Shown: piece after piece, positions 8,722 through 16,577 of the stretch
Numbering within the stretch: position 1 is the first letter of the stretch
Layout of the letters: every line of letters starts with the position of its first letter
From: Bacillus haynesii
GTDB taxonomy: Bacteria; Bacillota; Bacilli; Bacillales; Bacillaceae
Length of the DNA: 64,000 nt
Direction of reading: 5' to 3'
Assembly (NCBI RefSeq): GCF_001969855.1
Contig: NZ_MRBL01000003.1
Coordinates: 186,001-250,000 of the forward strand
Program-made: the position numbers and the translations under genes
Notes under the pieces: model-generated
What the model saw: only the letters and a program-made list of their open reading frames with translations
What the model was told of the DNA's origin: nothing
Databases searched by the model: none

Positions 8722-9611
8722 GACATCACCTCATCTTTTTTGATCAGCCGCAAATAGACAAGACTGACAAAAAGAAGAATAAAAAACAGGACATTGGCGC
8801 TTGCTGCTCCCATGCTGAATTGAAATTCGTCAAAGGAGTAGCGGTAGCTGACGGTTGACAGGACTTCAGTTGCGTGCACCGGGCCGCCTCCAGTCATCAC
8901 AAACACAAGGTCGAACACTTTGAACGTATAAATGAAGCCGAGCATCATGACGACAGTGATCACCGGCCGCAATAAAGGCAGTGTCAGATGAATGAATTTC
9001 TGAAAAGCATTGGCGCCGTCAAGGCTTGCGCTTTCATAGACGTCTTCCGGAAGGGAGCTGAGTCCGGCAGAAATGAGCAGCATGTTAAAGGGAATACCGA
9101 CCCAGATGTTGGCGATGATAACGGACCAGATGGCAATATTCGGGTCTGACAGCCAGGGAATTGGATTGTCGATCATTCCCCATGATAGGAGGAGCTGATT
9201 GAACACGCCTTCGTTTGAAGCCATCATAAACTTGAATAAAAGCGCCGTAACCGTCAGCGGAATGAGCCAGCTCACCATCATCAATCCCCTGAGAAACGGG
9301 GCAAGCCGGAACTTCATGCTGAAAAACAAAGCGAGCAAAAAGCCGATTGCAAACTGAAAAACGACGCTTCCGGCCGTGTAAAGCAGCGTGTTTTTTAAAG
9401 ATGCCCAAAATACTTTATCCTGGGCAAGCCGCTCATAATTGTCGATTCCTATAAAGCTGATATCCTGTGAGGCTATATTTGTAAGCGACACGTTTTGAAA
9501 GCTGAGAATCATATTGTAGATGAGAGGATAACCGATAAGAGCAAGCATAAAAAGAACTGCCGGAAACAAATAGAAGTACCCCTCCCATTTACGGACGATG
9601 GTTCTGAACAT
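8718..9611 (-). CDS. Sugar ABC transporter permease (MalF type)
   Basis: Partner permease (297 aa) of the CUT1 importer, with six predicted membrane helices. The EAA loop is DVYESASLDGANAFQKFIHI-like (seen as YESASLDGANAFQKF, about residues 200-215). It follows the binding protein gene after a 26-nt gap and overlaps the MalG-type permease start by 4 nt. It forms the heterodimeric channel with that subunit. Assignment to family is firm and the sugar is inferred from context only. Confidence 0.9.
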   Translation of the reverse strand: MFRTIVRKWEGYFYLFPAVLFMLALIGYPLIYNMILSFQNVSLTNIASQDISFIGIDNYERLAQDKVFWASLKNTLLYTAGSVVFQFAIGFLLALFFSMKFRLAPFLRGLMMVSWLIPLTVTALLFKFMMASNEGVFNQLLLSWGMIDNPIPWLSDPNIAIWSVIIANIWVGIPFNMLLISAGLSSLPEDVYESASLDGANAFQKFIHLTLPLLRPVITVVMMLGFIYTFKVFDLVFVMTGGGPVHATEVLSTVSYRYSFDEFQFSMGAASANVLFFILLFVSLVYLRLIKKDEVMS

Positions 9612-9637
9612 GTCAAAACTCCTTCGTGCGCTTAAAG

Positions 9638-10864
9638 CTAGTTTAAGGCGCTGATTTTTTGTGCGGCCTCATCCAGCGCTTCTTTCGGCGTTTTGCTTTC
9701 GCTCAATGCTTCCTGCAGGGCCGTCTGCAAAGCTTCCGAAATTTTCGGCCAGTCTTTCGAAGGGCCGCGGGCTGATGCGATCTCCATGATCGGAATGAAG
9801 GCTTTTAAATTGTCATCTGTTTTCCAATGGCTGGATGATTCGAGCAAATCCCTACGCGGCGGGAATACACCTGTTTCCGCTGTCAGCGTTTCGAGCCGCT
9901 CCGGATCGATCAGCCAAGTGATAAAATCCCAGGCACCATCGGTGTTTTTTCCCTTAACGGCCGCAATATTTTCCCCGCCGAGGGCGGAAGCGAATGTTTG
10001 ATCTTTCGGGATATAGGTAATTCCGTAATTTAAGTGCCCGGTTTCTTTCAGGCGTTCAATATTCCAGGAGCCGTTGATCATCATGGCGAGCTGTCCTGCT
10101 GCAAACTGTCTGGCTAGATCATCCTGAGTGGCGTTTAACACTTCCTTGCTCATTGCGCCTTCTTTGACCAGATCCGTTAAAAACTGCAGGGAAGAGGCTG
10201 CTTCTTTTGAATTCAGCTGTTTTAGATCTGCTTCGGAAGACAAAAGAAACGGATAAAATTGAAAAGCGCTTTCCTCTGATTTGACGGCTGACAGGGCAAA
10301 TCCTTTCGTTTGGCCTTTGCTCGTTTTTTTCGCTGCTTTTTTCAGGTCGCTCCACGTTTCAGGCGGCTCGGAAATCCCTGCATCCTTCAAGAGGTCTTTG
10401 TTGTAAAACAAGGCAAGCGCGTTGCTTGCGAAAGGGATGCCGTAGTACTTCTCTTCATATACGGCTGATGATAGCGGCCCCTCATAAAACTGGTCAGCCT
10501 GCCCCCATTGATCGATTTTCTCCGTCAAATCTTCGAGCACGCCCATGGCGGCGAATGAGGCATTGTCGACATTGTCAAGGAAAACGGCGTCAGGCATGGC
10601 ATTGCCGGCTGCCCCGACAGACAGCTGCTTTTTCACTTCATTAAAAGGAATGTACTCCGTTACGACTTTGTACCGGTCCTGAGACCGATTGTACTGTTCG
10701 ACAAGTTCATGATAAAGAGCCTGCTGCTTGCCGGTGAAGTAATCCCAGACTTTTATTTCTTCCGCATGCTTTGCGCCGGTGCCGGCGTCGTTGCCGCTTT
10801 TGCAGCCTGCCGAAAAAACGAGAAGAAAGGCGAGGCAGATGACCATCAGAGACGATTTTTTCAA
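9638..10864 (-). CDS. Extracellular sugar-binding lipoprotein of CUT1 ABC importer
   Basis: Solute-binding protein of the SBP-1 (MalE-like) family, 408 aa. The leader ends in a lipobox (VFSAGC), so the mature protein is tethered outside the membrane. Family hallmarks include IKVWDYFTGKQQ near the N-terminus, NDLARQFAAGQLAMMINGSW-type segments (seen as AAGQLAMMINGSWN) and the region GAWDFITWL. The start is TTG at 10864 with AAGGAG about nine bases upstream. It is the first gene of the five-gene operon, directly downstream of the palindromic XylR-like operator. It determines cargo specificity; xyloglucan oligosaccharide binding is inferred from the GH31/GH3 partners. Confidence 0.9.
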   Translation of the reverse strand: MKKSSLMVICLAFLLVFSAGCKSGNDAGTGAKHAEEIKVWDYFTGKQQALYHELVEQYNRSQDRYKVVTEYIPFNEVKKQLSVGAAGNAMPDAVFLDNVDNASFAAMGVLEDLTEKIDQWGQADQFYEGPLSSAVYEEKYYGIPFASNALALFYNKDLLKDAGISEPPETWSDLKKAAKKTSKGQTKGFALSAVKSEESAFQFYPFLLSSEADLKQLNSKEAASSLQFLTDLVKEGAMSKEVLNATQDDLARQFAAGQLAMMINGSWNIERLKETGHLNYGITYIPKDQTFASALGGENIAAVKGKNTDGAWDFITWLIDPERLETLTAETGVFPPRRDLLESSSHWKTDDNLKAFIPIMEIASARGPSKDWPKISEALQTALQEALSESKTPKEALDEAAQKISALN

Positions 10865-10893
10865 AAACGCTCACTCCTTATGAAAAAAGCTTG

Positions 10894-10914
10894 TTAGTTT
10901 AGTAGCTAAACTAA
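10894..10914 (-). promoter_or_regulatory. XylR/ROK-type palindromic operator
   Basis: A perfect inverted repeat with 9-bp arms TTAGTTTAG and CTAAACTAA and a 3-nt centre lies 30 bp upstream of the binding-protein start. It closely resembles the TTAGTTTGTTT half-site of Bacillus XylR operators. On the minus strand a TATACT hexamer directly precedes it, so it would cover the transcription start. No XylR or other ROK repressor gene lies beside it. Confidence 0.6.
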
Positions 10915-11016
10915 GTATATTTGGGCATCGCTTCCGATATGCCAGCAGAGTTTTGCACAAGCGAAAAGCAGGGTAAACACGGAAACAGCCCTGATGCGTA
11001 TGAGAACAAAGATCGA

Positions 11017-11046
11017 TTGACACATTTTTCGGATGAAGCATATAAT
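11017..11046 (+). promoter_or_regulatory. Promoter of cadA
   Basis: Consensus TTGACA (11017-11022) and TATAAT (11041-11046) are separated by 18 bp, 74 bp before the cadA start codon. Confidence 0.8.
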
Positions 11047-11057
11047 AAGGGTATATA

Positions 11058-11081
11058 ATATATGCGTATATGCTCATATAT
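11058..11081 (+). promoter_or_regulatory. CzrA/ArsR-type operator of cadA
   Basis: Inverted repeat with arms ATATATG (11058-11064) and CATATAT (11075-11081) around a 10-bp centre. The core ATGCGTATATGCTCAT fits the ATGAAC-n4-GTTCAT form of CzrA/CadC operators. It lies about 11 bp past the -10 element, a repressor position. In B. subtilis cadA is CzrA-repressed; the regulator gene is not in this window. Confidence 0.6.
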
Positions 11082-11119
11082 AAAATAAAGCCCGGCGCTG
11101 AAAAAGAAAGGTGAGAGAG

Positions 11120-13231
11120 ATGGAAAAGGTGAAGCAGGAATACACGTTAAACGGCCTCGACTGCGGCAATTGCGCACAAAAAATCGAGCATGAGATAGCC
11201 GGTATGAAGGGGATTGAAGCTTGTTCGGTCAATTTTGCTACAAGCACGCTGACTGTCAAAGTCGACCAAAACAGCGGCGAAGACATTCCTTCAAAAATAA
11301 AGAAAAAAGTAACCGAGATCGAACCGCACGTCAATGTGACGTTGAAGGAAGGGACAAAACAGGCTCCATCCGCAGGCGATGGACGCTTTAAAAAAACGGT
11401 TGCAAGACTAGCTGCAGGAACCGTTCTCGGAGCGGCGGGCTTTCTGCTTCCCGGCGGTACCGCAGCTGAGTGGCTTCTCTTTTTCCTTGCTTATCTCATC
11501 ATCGGCGGTGATGTCGTATTAAGGGCCGTCAAAAACATCTTTCGCGGCCGGGTTTTTGATGAGCACTTTTTAATGACGATCGCCACTCTGGGTGCTTTTA
11601 TCATTCAGCAGTATCCCGAAGGTGTAGCGGTTATGCTGTTCTATCAAATAGGCGAGCTGTTCCAGGGAGCCGCGGTCAGCCGCTCCCGGAAATCGATCAG
11701 CGATTTGATGGACATCCGTCCCGATTATGCCAATCTTCAAACAGAAGGCGGTACGGTCAAAGTATCTCCCGATGAGGTCAAAGCGGGCGATGGCATCATC
11801 GTCAAGCCCGGAGAGAAAGTGCCGCTTGACGGCAAAGTGCGGGCAGGCAAATCGCTTGTCGATACGTCCGCATTAACCGGAGAATCCGTTCCGCGAGAAG
11901 CCGCGCCAGGCGAAGAGGTGCTGAGCGGATTTGTCAACAAAAACGGCGTGCTTGAAGTAGAAGTGGACAAAGAATACAGTGAATCAACCGTTTCAAAGAT
12001 TCTTGACCTCGTCCAAAATGCCAGCAGCAGAAAAGCGAAAACAGAGAATTTTATCACCAAATTCGCCAAGTACTACACACCTTTTGTTGTCATAGTCGCG
12101 CTTCTTCTCGCTTTTGTCCCGCCGCTGATCATTTCCGGCGCCATGCTGTCGGATTGGGTGTACCGCGCCCTCGTCTTTTTGGTCATTTCTTGTCCGTGCG
12201 CGCTCGTCGTTTCCATTCCGCTCGGCTTTTTCGGCGGCATCGGAGCGGCGTCAAAAGCAGGTATACTTGTGAAAGGCGGCAATTATTTAGAAGCGCTGAA
12301 TGATGTCAAATACGCCGTTTTTGACAAGACAGGCACTTTAACAAAAGGCGAATTTGCCGTTGTTAAGCTGTCGCCGGCAGGCCCTGTCAAAGAAGATGAA
12401 CTGCTTGAATATGCGGCGCTTGCCGAACATTTCTCAGGCCACCCGATCGCCGAGTCGATCCGGGAAGCATACGGGAAGGAAGTCCAAGCGGATCGCATCA
12501 AGGATTACAGTGAGACGGCCGGCTTCGGCGTCAGAGCGGTTGTAGACGGAGCCGTCATTTTGGCCGGCAATGCCAAGCTCATGAAGAAAGCCGGTATACA
12601 GTATCAAGAGGAAGGCGAAATCGGAACCGTTGTTTATGTAGCCGCCGGCGATACGTTTATCGGCTCGATTGTCATCGCAGATGAAATCAAAGAGGATGCC
12701 AAGCGTGCGATCTCTGCTTTGAAAAAAGCGGGTATTAAAAAAACGGTGATGCTGACGGGCGACGCGAAAGAAACCGGCGAGGCGGTCGGCGCGGAACTGT
12801 CCATTGATGAAGTGCATGCAGAGCTTCTTCCGCAGCACAAAGTGGACCGCATTGAAGCATTTGACAAGCAAAAGCTTCCAAAAGAAAAACTGCTTTTCGC
12901 AGGAGACGGCATCAACGATACGCCGGTCTTGGCGAGAGCGGATATCGGTGTTGCCATGGGAGGTCTCGGCTCTGATGCAGCAGTCGAAGCGGCTGATATT
13001 GTGATCATGACGGATCAGCCTTCAAAAATTGCAGAAGCCATTAATATTGCCAAGCGGACGAGAACGATTGTCTGGCAGAATATTATCTTTGCGCTCGGTG
13101 TTAAAGGTGTTTTTCTCATCCTGGGTGCTTTTGGCATCGCAACGATGTGGGAAGCCGTCTTTTCAGACGTCGGTGTTACCCTTCTGGCCGTTTTAAATGC
13201 GATGAGGGTTTTAAAAGTGAAGGAAATGTAA
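11120..13231 (+). CDS. cadA: Cd(II)/Zn(II)/Co(II)-exporting P1B-type ATPase
   Basis: Membrane efflux pump (703 aa, B. subtilis CadA is about 702) exporting divalent soft metals. The N-terminal heavy-metal-associated domain has GLDCGNCAQKIE. The transmembrane CPC metal site is at Cys358-Pro-Cys360, and the phosphorylated Asp402 lies in DKTGTLTKG. Further on come the HP motif (SGHPIAES), VMLTGD and AGDGINDTP. The ATG at 11120 is chosen because AAAGGTGA precedes it well; an in-frame GTG at 11111 overlaps that site. It is followed by bdbD-bdbC as in B. subtilis (yvgW next to yvgV/yvgU). A CzrA-like operator upstream suggests metal induction. Confidence 0.95.
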   Translation: MEKVKQEYTLNGLDCGNCAQKIEHEIAGMKGIEACSVNFATSTLTVKVDQNSGEDIPSKIKKKVTEIEPHVNVTLKEGTKQAPSAGDGRFKKTVARLAAGTVLGAAGFLLPGGTAAEWLLFFLAYLIIGGDVVLRAVKNIFRGRVFDEHFLMTIATLGAFIIQQYPEGVAVMLFYQIGELFQGAAVSRSRKSISDLMDIRPDYANLQTEGGTVKVSPDEVKAGDGIIVKPGEKVPLDGKVRAGKSLVDTSALTGESVPREAAPGEEVLSGFVNKNGVLEVEVDKEYSESTVSKILDLVQNASSRKAKTENFITKFAKYYTPFVVIVALLLAFVPPLIISGAMLSDWVYRALVFLVISCPCALVVSIPLGFFGGIGAASKAGILVKGGNYLEALNDVKYAVFDKTGTLTKGEFAVVKLSPAGPVKEDELLEYAALAEHFSGHPIAESIREAYGKEVQADRIKDYSETAGFGVRAVVDGAVILAGNAKLMKKAGIQYQEEGEIGTVVYVAAGDTFIGSIVIADEIKEDAKRAISALKKAGIKKTVMLTGDAKETGEAVGAELSIDEVHAELLPQHKVDRIEAFDKQKLPKEKLLFAGDGINDTPVLARADIGVAMGGLGSDAAVEAADIVIMTDQPSKIAEAINIAKRTRTIVWQNIIFALGVKGVFLILGAFGIATMWEAVFSDVGVTLLAVLNAMRVLKVKEM

Positions 13232-13356
13232 CTTTTTTACCACCTAATGAACTGGAAATTCCTTTTTTAGCATCTTCACGAATGTGGCTTGTCTTGTTAA
13301 AATGAAAGAGGTTATCAAACTGGTATACTAAAAAATAAAAATAATGAGGTGTCTAA

Positions 13357-14052
13357 GTGAAGAAGAAACAGCAGTCACCGATGAAATTTGCAGTGATTAT
13401 GACAGTCTTGGTCGTTTTTCTGATCGGCGCACTTGTCGTAATCAACAATCAAACCCAAAATGCTTCGCAAACCTTTGATGACAAGCCTTCAACTGAAGGA
13501 CAGCCGCTTCTTGGCAACAAAGATGCGACTGTAACGATCACCGAATTCGGAGATTACAAGTGCCCCAGCTGCAAACAGTGGACTGAGACCGTCTTTCCGG
13601 ATTTGAAAAAGGATTACATCGATAAAGATCAAGTTAATTTTGCATATATTAACTTCGTCAATGAACAGCACGGCAGAGGCTCTGAATTGAGTGCCCTCGC
13701 TTCCGAGCAAGTATGGAAGGAAGATCCGGATTCATTCTGGAAATTCCATGAAGCACTGTACAAAGCACAGCCTGACAATGACACGATGGAAAACGAGTGG
13801 GCGACGCCGGCAAAATTGGCGGACATCACGGAAGCGAATACGAAAATCAAACGCGATAAACTTGTCAGCAGCTTGAATGACAAAACGTTCGCTGAGCAAT
13901 TAAAAACGGACAATTCGCTCATCAGCAAATACAGTGTAGACTCGACGCCGACGATCTTTGTCAACGGTATAAAAATCGACAAACCGTTTGATTATGACAA
14001 AATCAAAGAAACGATCGAGAAAGAGCTGAAAGGCCAGTCTGATGAAAAATAA
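13357..14052 (+). CDS. bdbD: Thiol-disulfide oxidoreductase BdbD (DsbA-like)
   Basis: Membrane-anchored extracytoplasmic oxidase (231 aa) that introduces disulfide bonds into exported proteins, including competence components in B. subtilis. An N-terminal transmembrane anchor (about 8-26) is followed by a DsbA-like thioredoxin fold with the active site CPSC (Cys69/Cys72) and the cis-Pro region STPTIFVNG. The start is GTG 13357 with AGGTG upstream. The 3' end overlaps bdbC by 11 nt, so the two redox partners are translated together. A TATACT element sits at 13324-13329 without a clear -35. Confidence 0.95.
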   Translation: MKKKQQSPMKFAVIMTVLVVFLIGALVVINNQTQNASQTFDDKPSTEGQPLLGNKDATVTITEFGDYKCPSCKQWTETVFPDLKKDYIDKDQVNFAYINFVNEQHGRGSELSALASEQVWKEDPDSFWKFHEALYKAQPDNDTMENEWATPAKLADITEANTKIKRDKLVSSLNDKTFAEQLKTDNSLISKYSVDSTPTIFVNGIKIDKPFDYDKIKETIEKELKGQSDEK

Positions 14053-14455
14053 ACTGCTTTTTCTGTACGGCGCCTGGATCGTCTCATTAACGGCGACGCT
14101 AGGCAGCTTGTACTTCAGCGAAATCCGTAAATTCATTCCTTGCGAACTGTGCTGGTATCAGCGGATTATGATGTATCCGCTCGTGCTGATCCTCGGAATT
14201 GCGACATTTCAGGGCGATGCCCGCGTGAAAAAATACGTGCTGCCGATGGCGGTGATCGGCGCAGGCATTTCCCTGATGCATTACATGGAACAAAAAATTC
14301 CCGGATTCAACGGCATTAAACCGTGTGTCACAGGAGTGCCTTGCTCAGGGCAGTATATCAATTGGTTCGGTTTCATCACGATTCCGTTTCTCGCCCTTAT
14401 TGCATTTATTTTGATTATCATTTTTATGTGCTTTCTCAAGGGGAAAGACGAGTAA
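14042..14455 (+). CDS. bdbC: Disulfide oxidoreductase BdbC (DsbB-like)
   Basis: Four-helix membrane quinone oxidoreductase (137 aa) that re-oxidises BdbD. The first periplasmic-side pair is in CELCWYQR (Cys34/Cys37), and the second pair is in CVTGVPC (Cys95 and Cys101). Length matches the Bacillus BdbC family. It overlaps bdbD and ends just before a strong intrinsic terminator. Confidence 0.95.
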   Translation: MKNKLLFLYGAWIVSLTATLGSLYFSEIRKFIPCELCWYQRIMMYPLVLILGIATFQGDARVKKYVLPMAVIGAGISLMHYMEQKIPGFNGIKPCVTGVPCSGQYINWFGFITIPFLALIAFILIIIFMCFLKGKDE

Positions 14456-14457
14456 AA

Positions 14458-14488
14458 AGAGCATTGTCTGACAATGCTCTTTTTTTTA
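14458..14488 (+). terminator. Intrinsic terminator of bdbDC
   Basis: Ten-bp stem AGAGCATTGT / ACAATGCTCT with a CTG loop, followed by eight or nine T residues. Confidence 0.9.
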
Positions 14489-14553
14489 TATGTTCAATAG
14501 AATAAATGTTATAATATTTGGAAATTATCAAATAGATGAGAGGGAGGATGTAG

Positions 14554-15039
14554 GTGGAGTTTAAGATTCGTAAAATGAAAAAGCAAGATATCCGTCAAGT
14601 ACAGACGATTGCCAAAACAAGCTGGAATCATACGTATGAAGGGATCATCCCTTTCGATATTCAAGAGCAATTCTTGCAGAAAGCGTACAATGATGAGAGC
14701 ATGCAGCAGCGTTTGCAACACTCGTTAATGCTCGTTTCAGAAGCGGAGGGAAAAATCGTCGGCTTTGCCAACTACTCTTTTGTCAGAGAAGGAGGGGAAG
14801 CCTATCTCGCGGCCATTTATTTAGCTCCGGAATACCAAGGAAAAGGGATCGGAACCGCATTACTGGAAGAGGGGATAAACCATTTGGAGGGAGTGAAAAA
14901 GATCTTTGTAGAGGTTGAAAAAGAAAACCGCACCGGAAAAAACTTTTACAAGGCGAAGGGTTTTGAGGATGTCTCCGAATATGATGAAGATTTTGAAGGG
15001 CATATCCTCAAAACAGTCCGAATGGCCTTGCACGTATAA
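14554..15039 (+). CDS. GNAT family N-acetyltransferase
   Basis: Acetyl-CoA dependent N-acyltransferase fold, 161 aa. The acetyl-CoA pyrophosphate loop is visible as LAPEYQGKGIGTALLEE (about residues 91-107), followed by the typical EVEKENRTGKNFYKAKGFE segment where the acceptor side closes. The start is GTG 14554 with GGGAGGAT upstream. It stands alone between the bdbDC terminator and convergent genes. The acceptor is unknown, and nothing in the context points to a specific substrate. Confidence 0.85.
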   Translation: MEFKIRKMKKQDIRQVQTIAKTSWNHTYEGIIPFDIQEQFLQKAYNDESMQQRLQHSLMLVSEAEGKIVGFANYSFVREGGEAYLAAIYLAPEYQGKGIGTALLEEGINHLEGVKKIFVEVEKENRTGKNFYKAKGFEDVSEYDEDFEGHILKTVRMALHV

Positions 15040-15048
15040 TACCAGCTT

Positions 15049-15141
15049 TCACTTCGTGATTTGGACATAGTAGTATAACAAAACCGCCATAATAAAGGCG
15101 ATGGCTATTGTAAGCAATTTATGTTTTGTCTTTTTCAGCAT
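15049..15141 (-). CDS. Small single-span membrane peptide, 30 aa (uncharacterised)
   Basis: Short ORF starting MLKKTKHKLLT and ending VQITK, with one hydrophobic segment (about residues 9-26, rich in Ile, Ala, Leu and Tyr) after a Lys-rich N-terminus. A strong ribosome site, GGAAAGGAG, lies 8-9 nt before the ATG. The gene overlaps the last codons of the upstream grpB-type gene by 7 nt in another frame, suggesting translational coupling. I do not recognise the family. It could be a real membrane microprotein or a conserved leader. Confidence 0.5.
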   Translation of the reverse strand: MLKKTKHKLLTIAIAFIMAVLLYYYVQITK

Positions 15142-15665
15142 GCCGGGCCGCTCCTTTCCAAATGTTTTGCTTTCTCAATCACGGCTGTGATGAACGATTC
15201 TTTTCCTTTTGTGTAGGAGGTGCGGTCATATGGAAAACGCCTCGCCAAGGTTTTTTTCAATGTTTCATATTTTTGCCGCTCGACGGAATGCTTTCTTAAA
15301 TAATTTCGGAATCTCAGCTGATTTTTCCATTCTTCGCTTTGAAAAACGTATACATGCAGATGGTGTGTGCCTGCCCTCCACATTCCTTTTCGAAAAAAGC
15401 GCCTGGCCGGGAAACCTTCGTGAAATACATGTTCATAACCGAGCTGCTGAAGCGGTTCGATCCATGCTGAAGCTTCGCTGAGACTGTTGACGCCGGCGAT
15501 CAGATCGAGCACCGGTTTTGCTGCAAGGCCGGGAACAGAGGTGCTGCCAATGTGTTCAATAGCGAGAACTTTTTTTCCGAGGACATCCGTGAGCCGCTGT
15601 TTTTCAGCTTCAAATTCGTGCGCCCACTGGGCTTTCGCTTTTTCGATGATGATCTCCTGTTCCAT
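15135..15665 (-). CDS. GrpB (UPF0157) family protein, nucleotidyltransferase-like fold
   Basis: Cytoplasmic protein of 176 aa with the family core EHIGSTSVPGLAAKPVLDLIAGV (split here at about residues 39-60) and the later HHLHVY segment. This superfamily has a nucleotidyltransferase-like fold, but its function is not established; some homologues are annotated dephospho-CoA kinase/GrpB. It is transcribed opposite to the flanking GNAT and yvgT genes and is followed by the 30-residue membrane peptide. Length is normal for the family. Confidence 0.85.
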   Translation of the reverse strand: MEQEIIIEKAKAQWAHEFEAEKQRLTDVLGKKVLAIEHIGSTSVPGLAAKPVLDLIAGVNSLSEASAWIEPLQQLGYEHVFHEGFPARRFFRKGMWRAGTHHLHVYVFQSEEWKNQLRFRNYLRKHSVERQKYETLKKTLARRFPYDRTSYTKGKESFITAVIEKAKHLERSGPAC

Positions 15666-15789
15666 GTTTCCGCCCCTTTAAAAACGTCTTTTTATATTAT
15701 AAGATATTTTGATTCAAAGAGGGTTGATTTAAAGGTTGGAGAAGTTATAAAATCAAAAAGATTGAAGTTTCGTATGGAGGACATCTTAG

Positions 15790-16398
15790 ATGGCATGGGA
15801 AGTGTTGAGCATCATCGGAACCGTTGCTTTTGCGATCAGCGGAGCGATCGTTGCAATGGAAGAAGAGTATGATATTTTAGGAGTTTATATATTGGGGATT
15901 GTGACGGCGTTCGGCGGAGGGGCGATCAGAAACCTGCTCATCGGAGTTCCGGTGTCCGCCTTGTGGGAGCAGGGGAGTCTGTTTCTAATCGCTCTTGTCT
16001 CGATCACGATCGTTTTTTTGTTTCCGAAGCTTCTGTTAAAGCATTGGAGCACCTGGGGGAGCTTTTCAGACGCGATCGGTCTTGCCGCATTTGCGATACA
16101 AGGAGCGCTTTATGCCGTTCACATGAACCATCCGGTCAGCGCGGTGATCGTTGCGGCGGTCTTAACAGGAAGCGGCGGCGGAATGATCCGGGACCTTCTG
16201 GCCGGAAGAAAGCCGCTTGTGCTGAAAACGGAGATTTACGCCGTTTGGGCCGCTTTGGGCGGATTCATTATCGGCATGGGCTGGGCGGAGAAGCCGCTCA
16301 CATTGTATATCCTGTTTGCTTTGCTGGTCGCATGCCGTGTATGTTCGTACATGTTCAACTGGAAGCTGCCGAACCGTTCGCTGCGGTCCCACAGCTGA
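15790..16398 (+). CDS. yvgT: Trimeric intracellular cation (TRIC) channel family membrane protein YvgT
   Basis: Membrane protein of 202 aa with seven hydrophobic segments arranged as two three-helix repeats. Each repeat has a glycine-rich signature: TAFGGGAIRNLLIG near residue 40 and LTGSGGGMIRDLLAG near 128. These are UPF0126/TRIC features, and prokaryotic TRICs conduct monovalent cations. Its position between bdbDC and helD matches B. subtilis yvgT. GGAGG upstream supports the ATG. The gene ends in a strong terminator. Confidence 0.88.
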   Translation: MAWEVLSIIGTVAFAISGAIVAMEEEYDILGVYILGIVTAFGGGAIRNLLIGVPVSALWEQGSLFLIALVSITIVFLFPKLLLKHWSTWGSFSDAIGLAAFAIQGALYAVHMNHPVSAVIVAAVLTGSGGGMIRDLLAGRKPLVLKTEIYAVWAALGGFIIGMGWAEKPLTLYILFALLVACRVCSYMFNWKLPNRSLRSHS

Positions 16399-16404
16399 AT
16401 AGAA

Positions 16405-16444
16405 AAAAAGCCGATTTTTCGTTGATTGAAAAATCGGCTTTTTA
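16405..16444 (+). terminator. Intrinsic terminator of yvgT
   Basis: Fifteen-bp stem built on AAGCCGATTTTTC / GAAAAATCGGCTT with a 7-nt loop and terminal T run. Confidence 0.9.
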
Positions 16445-16577
16445 TATTGATTTGACCTAAGATTATATGATAAGATGAAGTGTATTTTAACATAAAATTT
16501 CAATTATTATAATTTTATCCATTTTTATTTTATCATGAATCTTTTTCAATGTCAAATCTTTTTAGGGAGTGGTCAGC

